Shown here: positions 6,495 to 12,903 of the stretch, piece after piece
How the letters are laid out: every line of letters begins with the position of its first letter
How positions within the stretch are numbered: the first letter of the stretch is position 1
The notes under the pieces: model-generated
Seen by the model: the letters and a program-made list of their open reading frames with translations, nothing else
Databases searched by the model: none
What the model was told of the DNA's origin: nothing
DNA from: Prevotellaceae bacterium
Lineage (GTDB): Bacteria > Bacteroidota > Bacteroidia > Bacteroidales > UBA932
Reading direction: 5' to 3'
Assembly: GCA_031257655.1 (NCBI GenBank)
Contig: JAIROF010000053.1
Span: 1 to 13,272, forward strand
DNA length: 13,272 nt
Made by a program: the position numbers and the translations under genes

Positions 6495-8921
6495 TTAGCG
6501 CTTCACCGCCTTCAGCGTTTTTGTTTTGCCGGCTTTCTCCAGCCGGATGAAGTATATGCCTGCCGGCAGGCGCTCCAGCGAAATGGTTTCCGATACGCTT
6601 TGCAGCTTTTGGGTGTGGACGATGGCGCCGCTGCTCGTGGCGACCGTCAGCGTGCAGCCTTCCGCACCGCTGAGGTGCAGATGGCCGGCAAACGGGTTGG
6701 GGTGCAGCGACGTCTCCGCCTGAAGCGCACCCGCTACCCACGTGCTTGGCGATAGCCGCGTAACGATTACGGTGTACGTCTTGGCGCTGATCTCGTCCGT
6801 CACCGTAATGTTGAGCGTGTTGGGGCCTACCGACAGCGGCTTTTCCCCGGCGCCGATGACGCGTGCGCCGGACGGCGCAAGGGCGACCAGGGTGATGGCG
6901 CTGACGCTGTTGGGAACCTCTACGGTGTAGCTGTCTATGGCGGGGCTAAAGGCGGGCGTTAAAACGCCGTCGGACGCTACCAGCGCGCTCGGCACGGGGG
7001 TACTCCCGGCCGCCGCGCGGGTTACCGCTACCGTGTAGGTTTGGGTGGTTATGCCGTCTTGTGCGGTTACGACTACGCTAAGCGTGTTTGCGCCTACGCT
7101 CAGCTCTTTGTTCTCCGCGCCGCTCACCGCTGCACCTGAGTGGTTGGCGGAGGCGCCAATATAAATGCTGCTCACGTCGTTGGCAACGTTCACCGTGTAG
7201 CTGGTGGTGGCGCTGTTGAAGGAGGGGGACAAGCTGTTGTTCCAGCCTACCGACAGTCTGTATAGCGTAGCATCGTTGCTTGCCCATCGCGCGTACAAAT
7301 CGGTATTCTGCGACGCTTGGTACGCTGTTGTATCGGTGTAGGTCTTTCCGCTGCCGTATTGCGAGGTGTTCCAGCCCATAAAGGTATAGCTGCCGGTGTG
7401 GGTGGGCGTGGGCAGCTCGCCTACCGCTTGCCCGTAGGTTACCGGCTTGCTTGCTGGGCTTACCTCACCGCCGTTGGCGTTGAAGCTTAGCGTGTAGGTG
7501 TTGGCTGTCCACTGCGCGTACAGGGTCGTTTCGCCTATTGTACTATACACCGTTTCGGCGGTGTAGGTAGCTCCGCTGCCGTCCGGCGCGGTGTTCCAGC
7601 TGGTAAAGGTGTAGCCGTTGCGGGTGGCATTAGACAGCGCGCCTACCGCCGTGCCGTAGGTTACCAGCCGATAGGAGTTATTGCTCCAACCGCCGTTAGC
7701 GTCGAAGTGCAGCTTGTACTGGTTAGTCCACTGGGCGTACAGGGTGGTGTTCCTCGTTGTCCGATATACGCTCGCTTCGGTAAAAAACGTGCCCTCATAC
7801 GGCGTTGGCGATGTGCTCCAGCCCACAAAGCTGTACTCGGCGGTATGCTCCTCGCCGCGATAGGGAGCAGGCAGCTCGCCCACCGTGTCGTAGTAGGCTA
7901 CCTGCTTGCTGTAGAAGCTTGCCGTGCCGCCGTTGGCGTCGAAGCTCAGCGTAAAAGAGCTTGTCCACTGCGCGTACAGGGTGGTTTCGCCCGCCGTGCC
8001 GTATATGGTAGCCTCGGTGTAGGTTGTGCCGCTGCCGTCCGGCTCCGTGTTCCAACCCGTAAAGGCATAGCCGCCGCGGGTGGGCACAGGCAAAGGTTTT
8101 ACCGCGTCGCCCGGCTTAAGGTAGATGACGGGGCGTACGTTGAGGCTTTCGCCGTTGGCGTTGGCGTTAAAGTAGAGCCGCCAGCCGGTGTAGATACCCG
8201 TAATGGACGAAAAATCTCTCCAGAAATCAGCCTGCTTATACAGGCTGACTGAGCTGTCCGGCACCACCAGGGCGCAAGAGTCTTGGGGAACGTTGTAAAA
8301 AGGGTAGTAGCCAAGACCTGGTGGAGTAGGACTTAGGCAGGTAATTTTGCGCAATTTGCTGCAACCGGAAAACGTCAGCTCATCAATGTAACCTACCAAA
8401 TTGGGGATAGTGACGGAGGTCAGCCCGCTGCAACCGGAAAACGCAAACATGCCGATACCCGTTACCGAGTTGGGGATAGTGACGGAGGTCAGCCCGCTAC
8501 AATAGGAAAACGCAGACTCACCGATATACGTTACCGAGCTGGGGATAGTGACGGAGGTAAGCCCGCTGCAACCGGAAAACGCATCGCTGCCAATGGAGGT
8601 TACCGCGCTGGGGATGGTCAACGCGCCGGTCAGCCCGTAGCAATGGTAAAACGTATAGCCGCCGATGGACGTTACCCCCGCCTCTATGAGTAAGGTTTTA
8701 ATATTTTTCCGATACGTGTGCCAAGGAGCATCAGACGCCGACAAATAGTTGCCCATAGCTCCCGTCCCGCTGAGGGTGAGCGTATAGCCGTCGGAAGTGT
8801 CGCTGGTAATCTCCCACGTGCAGTCGCCGGTGATGCCGGAGATTGTTTCTGCCATTGCCGCTGTGTTGACCTGCAGCAGCGCCACCGCTGCAAGCGCTCT
8901 AAAGAGTTGCTGTGTTTTCAT
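6495..8921 (-). CDS. T9SS-secreted surface protein with BspA-like LRRs and InlB B-repeats
   Basis: 808 residues, probably exported and attached outside the cell by the type IX secretion system. A signal peptide covers 1-24, ending in AMA. BspA-type leucine-rich repeats (LRR_5) run from about 79 to 197, with repeated AFSGCSGLTSVTIPNSV units of 23 residues. Four InlB B-repeats follow at about 249-320, 323-398, 402-472 and 475-547, each with an FDANGG-like strand, a GW(N/S)T turn and a closing LYAQW. Two cadherin-like beta-sandwich domains lie at about 549-635 and 640-722, and the C-terminal sorting domain at about 738-808 contains LHPNPF and LPAGIYFIRLEKAGKT. The 69-bp LRR units are nearly identical as DNA (about 8400-8610), so repeat number may vary by recombination. 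Such proteins usually bind host or microbial surfaces; that role is inferred. The gene lies 120 bp after the 9042-9758 gene on the same strand. Confidence 0.9.
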   Translation of the reverse strand: MKTQQLFRALAAVALLQVNTAAMAETISGITGDCTWEITSDTSDGYTLTLSGTGAMGNYLSASDAPWHTYRKNIKTLLIEAGVTSIGGYTFYHCYGLTGALTIPSAVTSIGSDAFSGCSGLTSVTIPSSVTYIGESAFSYCSGLTSVTIPNSVTGIGMFAFSGCSGLTSVTIPNLVGYIDELTFSGCSKLRKITCLSPTPPGLGYYPFYNVPQDSCALVVPDSSVSLYKQADFWRDFSSITGIYTGWRLYFNANANGESLNVRPVIYLKPGDAVKPLPVPTRGGYAFTGWNTEPDGSGTTYTEATIYGTAGETTLYAQWTSSFTLSFDANGGTASFYSKQVAYYDTVGELPAPYRGEEHTAEYSFVGWSTSPTPYEGTFFTEASVYRTTRNTTLYAQWTNQYKLHFDANGGWSNNSYRLVTYGTAVGALSNATRNGYTFTSWNTAPDGSGATYTAETVYSTIGETTLYAQWTANTYTLSFNANGGEVSPASKPVTYGQAVGELPTPTHTGSYTFMGWNTSQYGSGKTYTDTTAYQASQNTDLYARWASNDATLYRLSVGWNNSLSPSFNSATTSYTVNVANDVSSIYIGASANHSGAAVSGAENKELSVGANTLSVVVTAQDGITTQTYTVAVTRAAAGSTPVPSALVASDGVLTPAFSPAIDSYTVEVPNSVSAITLVALAPSGARVIGAGEKPLSVGPNTLNITVTDEISAKTYTVIVTRLSPSTWVAGALQAETSLHPNPFAGHLHLSGAEGCTLTVATSSGAIVHTQKLQSVSETISLERLPAGIYFIRLEKAGKTKTLKAVKR

Positions 8922-8999
8922 GTTGGTAGTGCGTTAAAAAATGAAAGTGCGAAAAATGCTGCGCGCTGTTTTTGTCCGTTTTTTTGCCATTTTTTTAGG

Positions 9000-9033
9000 G
9001 CGTGGCGGCTGCGGCAAGCCACAGCCGCCACGC
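9000..9033. repeat. 12-bp hairpin downstream of the 238-residue protein gene
   Basis: GCGTGGCGGCTG (9000-9011) pairs perfectly with CAGCCGCCACGC (9022-9033) around a 10-nt loop. It lies just past the stop codon of the minus-strand gene ending at 9042. In that direction it is followed by CCTAAAAAAAT, not T residues. It could be a U-tract-less terminator or an mRNA-stabilising hairpin ahead of the next gene. Confidence 0.5.
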
Positions 9034-9041
9034 TGCTGCTG

Positions 9042-9758
9042 CTAAAGCGTAATTTCGCCGATAATGGCGCTAAAGTAGGCGTTGATGCCGTGCCGAAACA
9101 AGTACCCCGGGTGGTAGGTTCTAAAGGCGGAGCCAAGCGTTTCCGCCGCCGGAATGGATAGCCTTGCCAGCTGCTTCTCTCCAAAAGGGGGAATGGCGGC
9201 GTAGCCCACCTGGCCAAAGTTTTCGCGGATAAGGTTGTCGTAGCTGTTCCCCGTGAGGAAAATGGCCAGGTTTGGCTTCAGGATGCTCACCTCGTCCGGT
9301 ATAACGCGAAAAAGGGTGCGCTCTATGTCGTACATGTACTTCGGCGGGCGCCCCTTTTCGTAGGCTTTCCCCACCTTAACGATGTTGTTCCACAGGTAGC
9401 TGATTTGCCTTTGGGGAAATTTTTCGCCAATCATTTTTTTCAGCCGCGCCACGCCGTTCCAGAAGCACCCGCCGTGCTTCCTGTAGCCTTCCTTGTTGAA
9501 GAATCGGTCGTACACATCGCACAGGTGCGCTATGGGCTTGTCGGTGGAGAAGTAGCCCTCCCAGTCGTTTGTTTCCTGCCCGAAAATCATTACGCGCAGG
9601 TCTGCGTTTTGCCACGCTTTTTCGTCGCCGACGTAAAGCAGCATGGGGTTTTGGGGCTTTTTGGGGGCTCCTCCCTCCACGCTTTCCAGCAAGGCCTCGC
9701 TAAGCGCTTCCCACTTTGAGGCATACAGCTCGTTGAGCTGCTCGTTGATACTTTTCAT
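9042..9758 (-). CDS. Protein of unknown function, possibly uracil-DNA-glycosylase-like fold
   Basis: 238 residues, no signal peptide or membrane segment, so probably cytoplasmic. I do not recognise the family with certainty. VMIFGQETNDW (56-66) resembles the GQEP/GQDP loop that follows the first core strand in the uracil-DNA glycosylase superfamily. LKPNLAIFLTG (150-160) looks like the central strand, and TYHPGYL (214-220) resembles the late HPS motif. WNNIVKVG at 123-130 is another conserved-looking block. The Asp or His used for catalysis by true glycosylases cannot be confirmed. I chose the ATG at 9758 (MKSINEQLNELY); an in-frame ATG at 9782 would add eight residues but reaches into the TTAATGG repeat spacer. 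The gene may be co-transcribed with the surface protein downstream. Confidence 0.75.
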   Translation of the reverse strand: MKSINEQLNELYASKWEALSEALLESVEGGAPKKPQNPMLLYVGDEKAWQNADLRVMIFGQETNDWEGYFSTDKPIAHLCDVYDRFFNKEGYRKHGGCFWNGVARLKKMIGEKFPQRQISYLWNNIVKVGKAYEKGRPPKYMYDIERTLFRVIPDEVSILKPNLAIFLTGNSYDNLIRENFGQVGYAAIPPFGEKQLARLSIPAAETLGSAFRTYHPGYLFRHGINAYFSAIIGEITL

Positions 9759-9828
9759 GATGTTTTTTTGTTTAATGGTCAATTTTAATGGTTAATGGTT
9801 AATGGTTAATGGCGCGAAGCGCCGTAAG

Positions 9829-10150
9829 ACCGCATAGGGTTTTACCATATACGGTACCGCAGGTCGCCCGTTCAGGGATCAGCGCGAAGCGCCGAATGGT
9901 AGGCGGAGTTCAAATTTTCAATTTTCAATTCTCAATTCTCAATTTTTCATTTTTCATTTTTCATTTTTCATTTTTCAATTCCCATTTTTCAGCATAGGGT
10001 TTTACCCTATGCTGGTACCGCAGGTCGCCCCTTCAGGGCTTAGCGCAAAGCGCCGAATGGTACGCCATTCTCAATTTTCAATTCTCAATTCTCAATTTTC
10101 AGCAGGTCGCCCGTTCAGGGCTCAGCGCGAAGCGCCGAATGGTACGCCGT
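9829..10150 (+). repeat. Three dispersed copies of a ~50-70-bp core unit
   Basis: Copies lie at about 9829-9902, 9992-10065 and 10102-10147. They share CAGGTCGCCC, TTCAGGG, AGCGC(G/A)AAGCGCCGAATGG and, in the last two, TACGCC. The first two begin with GCATAGGGTTTTACC; in the second copy this forms a perfect 8-bp hairpin (9992-9999 with 10005-10012). AGCGCGAAGCGC is itself palindromic. The third copy lacks the 5' hairpin. Each copy is separated from the next by a heptad array. Confidence 0.75.
9913..9990. repeat. Heptad array of AATTTTC, AATTCTC and ATTTTTC units
   Basis: Eleven tandem units over 78 nt, all 7 nt long except one 8-nt junction near 9941-9948. The units change from AATTTTC to AATTCTC to ATTTTTC while keeping the period. 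Shorter arrays of the same words lie at 10066-10100 (five units) and 10148-10168 (three units). Confidence 0.85.
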
Positions 10151-10223
10151 TTTCAATTTTCAATTTTCAACTATATCGCGGCGCCTCGCGCCATTAACCA
10201 TTAACCATTAACCATTAACCATT

Positions 10224-10262
10224 AAAAAAAAAACCGCAGGCATGCAAAAAAACATGCTGCGG
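10224..10262 (-). terminator. Rho-independent terminator on the minus strand
   Basis: A hairpin pairs CCGCA/TGCGG and GCATG/CATGC (10 bp, one bulged G at 10239) around an A-rich loop at 10245-10252. Read on the minus strand it is followed by ten T residues (10224-10233), the standard form. It would stop transcription coming from the repeat region at 10.3-11.0 kb, although no clear minus-strand gene is visible there. Confidence 0.6.
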
Positions 10263-10340
10263 AGGTGTATAATTTTGGGGAAATATTTGCTATGAGAATG
10301 TGCGCACGATACGTAACTCGCTGAGCACTGTGTGTGTGCA

Positions 10341-10638
10341 CACCCTGCGGGAATGCAAAATGTAAAATGTAAAATGCAGAATGGCGCGAAGCGCGTAACT
10401 ACTTGATTACTGTGTGCGCACACCCTGCGGAAATGCAAAATGTAAAATGCAGAATGGCGCGAAGCGCGTAACTACTTGATTACTGTGTGTGCACCCTGCG
10501 GGAATGTAAAATGTAAAATGCAGAATGGCGTGCGCCCTGCGGGAATGCAAAATGCAGAATGGCGCACGCGTACCCTGCGGGAATGCAAAATGGCGCGTGC
10601 TGCATTTTGCATTTTACATTTTGCATTCCCGCAGGGTG
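10341..10638. repeat. Degenerate tandem repeat with an inverted last copy
   Basis: The unit starts CACCCTGCGGGAATGC, continues with AATGTAA/AATGCAG heptads and, in the long form, GGCGCGAAGCGCGTAACTACTTGATTACTGTGTG. Unit starts lie near 10341, 10421, 10492, 10532 and 10571, so spacing shrinks from 80 to 71 to about 40 nt. The last copy, 10601-10638, is inverted, so the end of the array can fold back on any earlier copy. Dinucleotide GT runs flank both ends (10329-10338 and 10636-10649). No coding function is apparent. Confidence 0.8.
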
Positions 10639-10690
10639 TGTGTGTGTGTAAGAGAGTTAAGAACTTAGAACTAAGAGTTGCTGACGCCGG

Positions 10691-10817
10691 AAAGTCGCCG
10701 TGTGCGCATTGGCTACGCTGTTTGCAGTTGAGAAGGTTGCCGTGTGCGCACCGGCTGCGCTATTATTTGCAGCCGAGAAGGTCGCCGTGTGCGCATCGGC
10801 TGCGCTATTTGCAGGGA
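10691..10817 (+). repeat. Three tandem 42-45-nt units
   Basis: Units starting near 10691, 10733 and 10778 share GTCGCCGTGTGCGCA, GGCTGCGCTATTTGCAG and GAGAAGG. Periods of 42 and 45 nt keep the reading frame. In one frame they encode repeated VAVCAxAALFA-EK. A diverged fourth copy ending in CTATTTGCAGCAG follows near 10840-10855. Confidence 0.75.
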
Positions 10818-11023
10818 AAAGCGCCGGGCACACCTCCGCCCCGCTATTTGCAGCAGCAAAAGGCAGCGCTTCGGAGCGGTCGGCACAGCTACGCCCAACA
10901 GGGTTTGAAAGCTTGTCGGCGTTGCAGGCTGCGCAAAATATGGAAAAATTTGCACCCGCATTAATATTATTGCAATTCGTTAGCACGACTTTACTGCTAC
11001 AGGTATTTGGTAATACAAAATAA
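10700..11023 (+). CDS. Doubtful small repeat-bearing ORF
   Basis: A frame of 107 codons starts at GTG. The first half is three repeats of VAVCAxAALFA-EK; the second half is non-repetitive (SALQAAQNMEKFAPAL, then LLQFVSTTLLLQVFGN) and ends at TAA. There is no ribosome-binding site, and an in-frame stop lies only 16 nt upstream of the GTG. The other plus frames and the minus strand are also largely open here, because the repeat units are GC-rich and lack stops. It is more likely a repeat artefact or gene remnant than a working gene. I recognise no family. Confidence 0.2.
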   Translation: MCALATLFAVEKVAVCAPAALLFAAEKVAVCASAALFAGKSAGHTSAPLFAAAKGSASERSAQLRPTGFESLSALQAAQNMEKFAPALILLQFVSTTLLLQVFGNTK

Positions 11024-11608
11024 GGGCATATAAGGTATGAAAAAAGCTTTCAACAAACAAAATTTTCCCGAAAAAAGCTCAGAAATTTTTTCCGAAATTT
11101 TGAACTTTAAATTTCAAATCGCTGCAAACGAGAAAATTGCGAATTACGCGTAGGGGCGGGGTTTGCCCGCCCAATTGCGAATAACATCTCCGCTCGGCGT
11201 AGCGTCCACGCTACATCGGGTTAAAAGCAAGGCGCCAGCCTTGCAAATACGCTACGACATCCCCCGCGTTCTCTCCGCAGGCCGTCCCGCATGGGACGGC
11301 ACTTGATTAACCGTATGCTTTAGGAGGTGTCAATAAATAAATAAATATTGCATTTCCGGATTACCTTGCATGGTCGCCGTAAATGGTCGCCGCACGCGAC
11401 GACCCTACAAAATATAGATTCCTTCCTGTCCGATTCCGGCTGGAGAGGCGGCATATCGAGTCTCTACACATACGCGCCTTCGTAATTGTTCTATGTTCAA
11501 TTTCCCGGCCTGGAAAAAAAAATTGGCACCTTTTTGCCGGATAGTTGATTTTTTTTATTACTTTTATGCGATTAAATTCTAATATCATAATTTACAATTC
11601 TCAAAAAT
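11024..11608. other. Gene-free spacer with a cluster of palindromes
   Basis: No credible gene. From left to right: AT-rich DNA to about 11130; a GGGCGGG-GTTTG-CCCGCCC hairpin (11154-11172) flanked by AATTGCGAAT direct repeats; an imperfect copy of the 6455 palindrome (11190-11219); GCAAGGC-GCCA-GCCTTGC (11227-11244); GCCGTCCC-GCAT-GGGACGGC (11281-11300); an (AATA)n run near 11333; and GGTCGCC direct repeats next to GTCGC-CGCAC-GCGAC (11372-11400). The hexokinase promoter must lie in the AT-rich part after 11500 but is not clear. Confidence 0.6.
11135..11182. repeat. 7-bp palindrome flanked by 10-nt direct repeats
   Basis: AATTGCGAAT occurs at 11135-11144 and 11173-11182, directly bounding a 28-nt block with the GGGCGGG/CCCGCCC hairpin. 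It could be a target duplication from insertion of a small palindromic element. The flanks also fit the 7-nt pattern (AATTGCG, AATTACG), so a heptad origin is an alternative. Confidence 0.55.
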
Positions 11609-12817
11609 ATGAAAAAAAATATCTTTGAACTTAACCTCGAACAATTGAAAGAGATTGCACAGGCTCTGCAAAGCAGAGTGGAAGAAGGGCTTAGCAAAGA
11701 CAATCAGGAAGTGCAATGCATCCCTACTTTTATCAACCCGAAAACTACGGATATCGACGGACAGGCGCTGGTGCTGGATCTGGGAGGAACCAATTACAGG
11801 GTAGCCTCTGTGGACTTCGCCGGCGGAAAAGCAAGCATCCATCCCGAAAACGGTTTTAAAGAAGACTTGTCCGTCATGAAAACGCCCGGCTTTTCCGAAG
11901 AACAATTGTTTGAGAAACAAGCAGACCTGATAAAAGCTATCAAACGCGAAAAAGAATCGCCTATCGGCTATTGTTTCTCTTACCCGGCCGAATCTTTATC
12001 CGACGGAGACGCCAAACTGTTGCGCTGGACCAAAGGCGTAGATATCCCAACGATGGTAGGCAAGCCTATCGGAAAGCCTTTGGTTGATTATCTGAATGCG
12101 CACGGCGAACCTAAATTTACCGGCATTAAAGTGATCAACGATACCGTAGCCAGCCTCTTTGCCGGACTGACCCGGAGCGACTACGACGGCTATATCGGCC
12201 TTATCGTAGGAACAGGGACGAACATGGCAACCTTCATCCCGGCCGATAAAGTGACCAAATCCGCTAAGGATGCCAAAACGGAAGGCTTGCTGCCCATCAA
12301 TCTGGAATCGGGCAACTTCCGCCCGCCTTACCTGACCAATGTAGACGGCATAGTAGACGCCCTTTCGGATAGTAAAGGCGCACAACGTTTTGAAAAAGCC
12401 GTGTCGGGCATGTATCTGGGCGAAATTCTCAAAGCGGCTTTCCCGTTCGACGAGTTTGAAAAGAAGTTCGACGCCCGGAAGCTGACAACTATCATAAGCT
12501 ATCCCGACATACATAAAGAAAAACATGTGCAGGTAGCCCGCTGGATTTATGAACGCTCGGCCAGGCTGGTGGCCGCTTCGCTTGCCGGTCTTACCTTAGT
12601 CTTAGTGTCGTACAATGCGTCTATCAAGCGTATCCGCCTGGTTGCCGAGGGAAGCCTTTTCTGGAGCGAAGACCTTAAGGGGAGTAATTACAAGGATATT
12701 GTAGCGCAAACCCTCCGCAGCCTTTTAGATAGCTTCGAACTTAAAGACGTCGGCGTCGACATCGACAAAATGGAAAATGCCAACCTGATAGGCTCCGCCA
12801 TTGCCGCTCTTTCGTAA
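11609..12817 (+). CDS. Hexokinase (eukaryote-like family)
   Basis: Cytoplasmic ATP-dependent phosphorylation of glucose or related hexoses, the entry step of glycolysis. 402 residues, close to one eukaryotic hexokinase domain. The phosphate-1 loop LDLGGTNYR begins at 56, sugar-binding SYPAES is at 124-129 and TKG at 141-143. The catalytic aspartate is in INDTVASL (Asp178). Phosphate-2 GTGTN is at 201-205, NLESGNF at 231-237 replaces the usual NxEWGxF, and GMYLGEI and LVAEGSLFW (354-362) complete the core. Overall order and spacing match the family. This is the hexokinase type of Bacteroides relatives, not the short ROK or Glk glucokinase. The ATG at 11609 is the only sensible start, and no Shine-Dalgarno is seen, as is usual in the phylum. 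The gene is monocistronic, with a terminator directly after it, and is less GC-rich than the genes left of 9.8 kb. Confidence 0.93.
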   Translation: MKKNIFELNLEQLKEIAQALQSRVEEGLSKDNQEVQCIPTFINPKTTDIDGQALVLDLGGTNYRVASVDFAGGKASIHPENGFKEDLSVMKTPGFSEEQLFEKQADLIKAIKREKESPIGYCFSYPAESLSDGDAKLLRWTKGVDIPTMVGKPIGKPLVDYLNAHGEPKFTGIKVINDTVASLFAGLTRSDYDGYIGLIVGTGTNMATFIPADKVTKSAKDAKTEGLLPINLESGNFRPPYLTNVDGIVDALSDSKGAQRFEKAVSGMYLGEILKAAFPFDEFEKKFDARKLTTIISYPDIHKEKHVQVARWIYERSARLVAASLAGLTLVLVSYNASIKRIRLVAEGSLFWSEDLKGSNYKDIVAQTLRSLLDSFELKDVGVDIDKMENANLIGSAIAALS

Positions 12818-12843
12818 ACGGGTTTCGCTATAGCATAAAACAG

Positions 12844-12886
12844 ATAGGACATTCCCGGCGCGTTCGGTGAATGTCCTATATTTTTG
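12844..12886 (+). terminator. Rho-independent terminator of the hexokinase gene
   Basis: A perfect 11-bp stem, ATAGGACATTC (12844-12854) with GAATGTCCTAT (12869-12879), surrounds a 14-nt loop and is followed by ATTTTTG. It begins 27 nt after the hexokinase stop. The group II intron end lies 18 nt beyond it. Confidence 0.85.
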
Positions 12887-12903
12887 CCCTTGTATACCAT
12901 CTA

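Larger units (their letters stand above)
9785..10225. mobile_element. 441-bp non-coding element with 39-nt terminal inverted repeats
   Basis: The left end (9785-9823) is four TTAATGG heptads followed by CGCGAAGCGCC. The right end (10180-10218, with one further heptad to 10225) is its inverted complement with one mismatch in 39. Inside there is no credible ORF; three related core units alternate with heptad arrays of AATTTTC, AATTCTC and ATTTTTC. The outline is that of a miniature inverted-repeat element, but no target duplication was found and the ends are themselves tandem repeats, so it may be a composite of simple repeats. Confidence 0.45.

Noticed and set aside
10270..10277. TAATTTTG matching the -7 consensus
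   Set aside because: No TTG lies at the right distance upstream and no gene follows; likely chance in AT-rich DNA.
10208..10438. 76-residue minus-strand ORF
   Set aside because: It is built from the tandem repeat units and the terminator hairpin; no family resemblance.
10341..10638. CRISPR array
   Set aside because: Units differ in length, there are no unique spacers of constant size, the last copy is inverted and no cas genes are present.
11524..11537. TGGCAC-N4-TTGC, a possible sigma-54 promoter upstream of hexokinase
   Set aside because: The spacer is one base too short for the strict -24/-12 geometry, and no activator-like palindrome lies upstream.
11533..11566. Possible housekeeping promoter of hexokinase (TTTG, 22 bp, TACTTTTA)
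   Set aside because: The last base of TAnnTTTG is wrong and the spacing is slightly long in a T-rich stretch, so it is too weak to list.
11361..11588. 75-residue minus-strand ORF
   Set aside because: It overlaps palindromes and the hexokinase leader, has no ribosome-binding site, and its C-terminal part is the translation of a GGTCGCC repeat.
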